A stretch of DNA of 64,000 bases, from the NCBI RefSeq assembly GCF_001412595.2, contig NZ_CP012640.2:5766001-5830000 (forward strand), written 5' to 3'. This document shows, piece by piece, positions 60,615 through 64,000 of this stretch; positions within the stretch are counted from its first letter, which is position 1, and each line of letters opens with the position of its first letter. The notes under the pieces were generated by a model, which worked only from the letters and a program-made list of their open reading frames with translations, made no database searches and had not been told where the DNA came from. The translations under genes were made by a program, and so were the position numbers. The DNA is from Massilia sp. WG5. GTDB lineage: Bacteria; Pseudomonadota; Gammaproteobacteria; Burkholderiales; Burkholderiaceae_D.

Positions 60615-62180
60615 TTACCGCTGTCCGGCACCCTTGTCGATCCGGAAGGTATGCACCAGCCGCGCGAGCGCCGCCGCCTGGTCCTGCAGCGAAGCGGCCG
60701 CGGCGGCCGCCTGCTCGACCAGGGCGGCGTTCTGCTGGGTGACCCCGTCCATCTGGCCGATGGCCGCGTTCACCTGCTCGATCCCCTGGGTCTGCTCGGC
60801 GCTGGCGGCGGCGATTTCCGACATGATCTCGGTGACGCGCGCGATGCCCTGCACGATGTCCTGCATGGTCGCGCCGGCCTCGTCGACCAGGTGGCCGCCG
60901 GCGTCGACCTGCGCCACCGAGTCGGCGATGAGGGCGCGGATTTCCTTCGCGGCGCCGGCCGAGCGCTGGGCCAGGCTGCGCACTTCGGCGGCGACGACGG
61001 CGAAGCCGCGGCCCTGCTCGCCCGCGCGCGCGGCCTCGACGGCGGCGTTCAGGGCAAGGATATTGGTCTGGAATGCAATGCCGTCGATGACGCCGATGAT
61101 CTCGCCGATCTGGCGCGACGACGCATTGATCGAGGCCATCGTCGAGACCACGCGCGCCACGACGGCGCCGCCGCGCGTGGCGATCTCGGAGGCCGACAGC
61201 GCCAGCGTATTGGCCTGGTGCGCGCTGTCGGCATTCTGGCGTACGGTGCTGGTCAATTCTTCCATCGACGAGGCGGTCTCCTCCAGGGAGCCTGCCTGCT
61301 GCTCGGTTCGGGCCGAGAGGTCGAGGTTGCCGAAGGCGATCTGCTGCGAAGCGCTGACGATGGCCTCGGCGCCGGTCCGGACTTCGCTCACGGTGCGCAG
61401 CAGACTGGCGTTCATGGTCTTCAATGCCGCGAGCAGCTCGCCGACTTCGTCGCGCGAGCGCACCTCGAAGTCGGCGGTCAGGTCGCCCGAGGCCACCTGC
61501 CGCGCCACCCGGACGGCGCCGGCCAGCGGGCGCGTGATGCCGCGCGCAAGGACGATGCCGAAGGCGCCGCCGCAGAGCATGGCGAGGAGGCCGATGGCGA
61601 TCAGGACGCGGCGGGCATCGTCGTGCAGGGCGTCGATCCGCGCGCTCGCCGCATCGAAGAGTTCTTCCTGGTGCGCGCTCACGGCCTCCACCGCGCCCAC
61701 GTAGTTATTCATGGCCGGAACGAGGGTGGCGGCGACCCAGGTCTTGAGCCCGGCGTCATCCGCCCCGTGTGCGGCCTTGCGCTTGAACGCTTCGTCGCGG
61801 ATCGTGGTGTATTCCTTGCGCCGCTCGGCAACCTGGGCGAGCAGTTGCTTGCCTTTCTCGCTCCCGACCAGCGATTCCAGCTTCTTCTGCAGCGCCGACA
61901 GGCCGGCGCTGACCGTCTTCATCTCGCTGTCATAGCGCCGCTCGTCCTCCGGGTCGGCGCTCTTTATCCTTGCCAGGGTGCGTACGCCATTCGAGGCGAT
62001 CCCCGCCAGCCAGTCCTTGGCGAGCCGTGCCTTGAGACTGGTGACCGCCATCGTGGCCTTGCCTTCGGCGATACGATCGAGTTGCCAGAGGGTGCTGCCC
62101 AGCATCACGGCCATCAGGATGAGAAGCGTGGCGAAGGTGATGCCAAGGCGGGTGCCGATGCGGAATTTGTCGAGGACCAT
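60615..62180 (-). CDS. Methyl-accepting chemotaxis protein
   Basis: 521 residues: membrane helix 1 (about 11-31), a periplasmic four-helix-bundle-type sensor (about 32-190), helix 2 (about 190-210), HAMP (about 212-263), and a cytoplasmic signalling domain with hairpin tip [20 protein letters not shown] (about 360-379) and [18 protein letters not shown]. The C-terminus (DKGAGQR) lacks the NWETF-type tether for CheR/CheB. The ligand is unknown. Ribosome site weak; transcribed alone, after a 142-base gap. Confidence 0.93.
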   Translation of the reverse strand: MVLDKFRIGTRLGITFATLLILMAVMLGSTLWQLDRIAEGKATMAVTSLKARLAKDWLAGIASNGVRTLARIKSADPEDERRYDSEMKTVSAGLSALQKKLESLVGSEKGKQLLAQVAERRKEYTTIRDEAFKRKAAHGADDAGLKTWVAATLVPAMNNYVGAVEAVSAHQEELFDAASARIDALHDDARRVLIAIGLLAMLCGGAFGIVLARGITRPLAGAVRVARQVASGDLTADFEVRSRDEVGELLAALKTMNASLLRTVSEVRTGAEAIVSASQQIAFGNLDLSARTEQQAGSLEETASSMEELTSTVRQNADSAHQANTLALSASEIATRGGAVVARVVSTMASINASSRQIGEIIGVIDGIAFQTNILALNAAVEAARAGEQGRGFAVVAAEVRSLAQRSAGAAKEIRALIADSVAQVDAGGHLVDEAGATMQDIVQGIARVTEIMSEIAAASAEQTQGIEQVNAAIGQMDGVTQQNAALVEQAAAAAASLQDQAAALARLVHTFRIDKGAGQR

Positions 62181-62322
62181 GTTCTAGCGCAGTGTCAAGT
62201 TTTCACGAGGGTTGGGCGATTCTTGCTGATCTCCTCTAATGTAATTTCCAATTCGCAATCTATGCGAGGAAGATTTCCTTAAGCTGTAAATATACGAACA
62301 AGTTGGTGCATAAATACAACGA

Positions 62323-63129
62323 TCACATCTGCCTGAACAGGTGCGCGAACAGCGGGCTCACCTTCAGCCGGTCCGTGCGCCCGCGCAGCGCCAGGCTCAG
62401 CTTGCCCATCTCGTCGCGGCTGGCGCTGGCCACGTACTTCATGTTGACGATGCTGCTGCGGCTGACCTGGCAGAACCGGGCCGGGTCGAGCTGCGCCATC
62501 AATTCCTTGAGCGGCAGGCGGATCAGGGCGTCGCCCTCGAGCGTGGCGACGTTGACGTACTTGTCCAGCGCCTGGAAATACACCACCTCCTGCACCGGGA
62601 TCATGCGCACCATATTGCCGACCGCGGCGCGGATCGTGCTCAGGCGCTCCGGCGCCGAAGCCTGCGGCAGCAGGGCGCGCATCTGCTCGACCAGGCGGGC
62701 GATGCCGCCATCCTCGTCGCCGGCCTGGACGCGCGTTTGCAGGCGTGCGCGCAGGCGCTCGACGGTGCGGCGCAGGCGCTCGTCGCTGACCGGTTTCAGC
62801 ACGTAGTCGGCGGCGGCCTGCTCGAAGGCCTTCAGCGCGTAGTCGTCGTAGGCGGTGACGAACACGACCTCGGGGAAGGGCTGCGCGCCATCCCAGCGCT
62901 CGGCCAGTTCCTCGGCCGCTTCCAGGCCGGTCTGGCCGGGCATCTTGATGTCGAGGAAGAGGACATCGGGACGCAGCGCCAGCGCCTGCTCGACCGCCGC
63001 CAGGCCGTTCGGCGCGGTGCCGACCACCTCCAGCCCCGGCCACAGGCGTTGCAGCGATGCGGCGAGGACGGCGGCGAGGATCGGTTCGTCTTCGGCGATC
63101 AGGGCGCGGATGGGTTGGTGTGCGTTCAT
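62323..63129 (-). CDS. LytTR-family response regulator
   Basis: 268 residues: receiver domain (about 8-125) with acidic pocket EDE at 14-16 region, phosphoacceptor Asp in DVLFLDIKMPG (about 55-65), and Thr/Lys in VFVTAYDDYALKAFE and DYVLKPVS; then a LytTR DNA-binding domain (about 165-266) with VVYFQALDKYVNV and FCQVSRSSIVN. The ATG overlaps the kinase stop (ATGA). Resembles AlgR/LytT-type regulators. Target genes are unknown. Confidence 0.92.
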   Translation of the reverse strand: MNAHQPIRALIAEDEPILAAVLAASLQRLWPGLEVVGTAPNGLAAVEQALALRPDVLFLDIKMPGQTGLEAAEELAERWDGAQPFPEVVFVTAYDDYALKAFEQAAADYVLKPVSDERLRRTVERLRARLQTRVQAGDEDGGIARLVEQMRALLPQASAPERLSTIRAAVGNMVRMIPVQEVVYFQALDKYVNVATLEGDALIRLPLKELMAQLDPARFCQVSRSSIVNMKYVASASRDEMGKLSLALRGRTDRLKVSPLFAHLFRQM

Positions 63130-64000
63130 TGGAACTCCAGGGGAAGGACGAGACGGGCGAGCGCGCCATGCGGCGCGGCCGCGGATAATTCCAGGCTGGC
63201 GCGGGCGCCGTACAGCACCTGCAGGCGCTCGCGGGTGGTGGCCAGACCGACGCCGCCGCCCTGGCGGGTGGGCGCGCCGTCCAGTCCCAGGCCGGTATCC
63301 TGCACCGTGATCTCCAGCAGCTCGCCGTGGCGGGCCGCAACGATCGTCACCGTGCCGCCCTCGACCTTCGGTTCGAGGCCGTGCACGATCGCATTCTCGA
63401 CGATGGGCTGCAGCAGCATGGTCGGCAGGCGCGCCGCGCCCAGCCCGTCCGGCAGGCTGCAGCGGTAGGCCAGGCGCGCGCCCATCCGCACCGACATCAG
63501 TCCGAGGTAGGCGTCCAGCGCGGAAAATTCCTGCGCCAGCGTGGTGGTTTCCATGCGCGACACGCTCAGGGTGGCGCGCAGATACTGGATCAGCTGGTCG
63601 AGCATCCTGCCGGCGCGCTCCGGGTCGATCGCGATCAGGCCCTGCAGGTTGGCCAGGGTGTTGAACAGCATGTGCGGCTCGATCTGGGCCTGCAGCAGGC
63701 GCAGCTGGGCCTGCAGGGCCTGGCGCTCGACGGTCTCGGCGCGCGCCCGCGCTTCGCTGCGTTCGATCTTGATGCGCTCGACCCGCTCGCGGCTCACGAT
63801 CAGCAGCGAGAACGCGCCGATGCACAGCATCGAGAACAGGATCATGCTCAGCTGCCGCTGCGAGGGGTACTCGGCCAGGCTGGGCCGGTGTTCGCCGAGC
63901 AGCAGGCTGCCCATCGCGATGCCGCAGTAGTGGGCCACCGGCGCCGTCGCCACGACCAGGGCGATCAGCGCCGGCAACATATGGCGTTGCCGCCGGGGAT
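63126..64000 (-). CDS. LytS/AlgZ-type sensor histidine kinase, 5' end cut by window edge
   Basis: At least 284 residues; the frame remains open upstream of an internal Met at 63980 to the window edge, so the N-terminus is probably missing. A membrane segment (LSMILFSMLCIGAFSLLIVS) is followed by a coiled linker and His_kinase domain with the phosphoacceptor His in QAQIEPHMLFNTLANLQG, then an ATPase domain with PIVENAIVHGLEPK and GLGL. It lacks the classical CA G2 set, as in the LytS class. It is coupled to the LytTR regulator. Confidence 0.88.
   Translation of the reverse strand, partial: PRRQRHMLPALIALVVATAPVAHYCGIAMGSLLLGEHRPSLAEYPSQRQLSMILFSMLCIGAFSLLIVSRERVERIKIERSEARARAETVERQALQAQLRLLQAQIEPHMLFNTLANLQGLIAIDPERAGRMLDQLIQYLRATLSVSRMETTTLAQEFSALDAYLGLMSVRMGARLAYRCSLPDGLGAARLPTMLLQPIVENAIVHGLEPKVEGGTVTIVAARHGELLEITVQDTGLGLDGAPTRQGGGVGLATTRERLQVLYGARASLELSAAAPHGALARLVLPLEFQ

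Overview
The window is a GC-rich chromosomal stretch from a Gram-negative bacterium. Outer-membrane porins, a TonB receptor, lipoproteins, LysR/IclR/MarR regulators and the gene families suggest a betaproteobacterium of the Oxalobacteraceae (Massilia/Telluria/Duganella-like). That placement is an inference from gene content and style, not from a marker gene. I saw no rRNA, tRNA, insertion sequence, prophage or CRISPR array.

Layout. (1) 1-9.3 kb, all on the minus strand: a TonB-dependent receptor, then a periplasmic copper-handling operon (His/Cys-rich small protein, TolC-like lipoprotein, multicopper oxidase, CusF-like protein, CopC, CopD), then a two-domain GNAT protein and a D-2-hydroxyacid dehydrogenase cut by the window edge. 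(2) 9.8-14.7 kb: tssG, tssF and tssE (minus) divergent from tssK (plus). These are exactly the four type VI secretion baseplate-wedge proteins, with no sheath, tube, ATPase or membrane-complex gene beside them. (3) 14.8-17.2 kb: a YnfM-like MFS exporter divergent from a LysR regulator, and a small lipoprotein.

(4) 17.4-49.2 kb is a nearly complete island for lignin/hemicellulose aromatics. A tannase/feruloyl-esterase lipoprotein would release ferulate. Fcs, Ech and Vdh convert ferulate to vanillate, VanAB demethylates vanillate to protocatechuate, and PobA makes protocatechuate from 4-hydroxybenzoate. PcaHG, PcaB, a fused PcaC-PcaD, PcaIJ and PcaF then take protocatechuate to succinyl-CoA and acetyl-CoA. 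Uptake is served by one branched-chain-type ABC core (LivHMGF-like) with three paralogous binding proteins placed in different transcription units, one porin in the middle of the island (a second lies at 53.3 kb, outside this block), and an AAHS-family MFS transporter. Each sub-block has its own regulator (two MarR, two IclR, one AraC, and a third MarR for the MFS pair), and perfect palindromes lie in most of the divergent promoters. Those palindromes let the regulon be drawn from sequence alone.

(5) 49.2-54.4 kb: an Lrp/AsnC regulator divergent from a 1175-residue indolepyruvate ferredoxin oxidoreductase-type fusion, followed by a porin on the opposite strand. (6) 54.4-58.4 kb: an exported alpha/beta hydrolase, a divergent LysR regulator, a dicarboxylate-type symporter and a VOC protein. 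(7) 58.4-64 kb, minus strand: a slipin/NfeD membrane-protease pair, a methyl-accepting chemotaxis protein, and a LytTR response regulator with its histidine kinase, which runs off the window.

The most unusual items are the isolated T6SS baseplate quartet, the PcaC-PcaD fusion in the reverse order to the classic PcaL, the sharing of one ABC core by three binding proteins, and the matching operators that tie distant genes into the ferulate and protocatechuate circuits.
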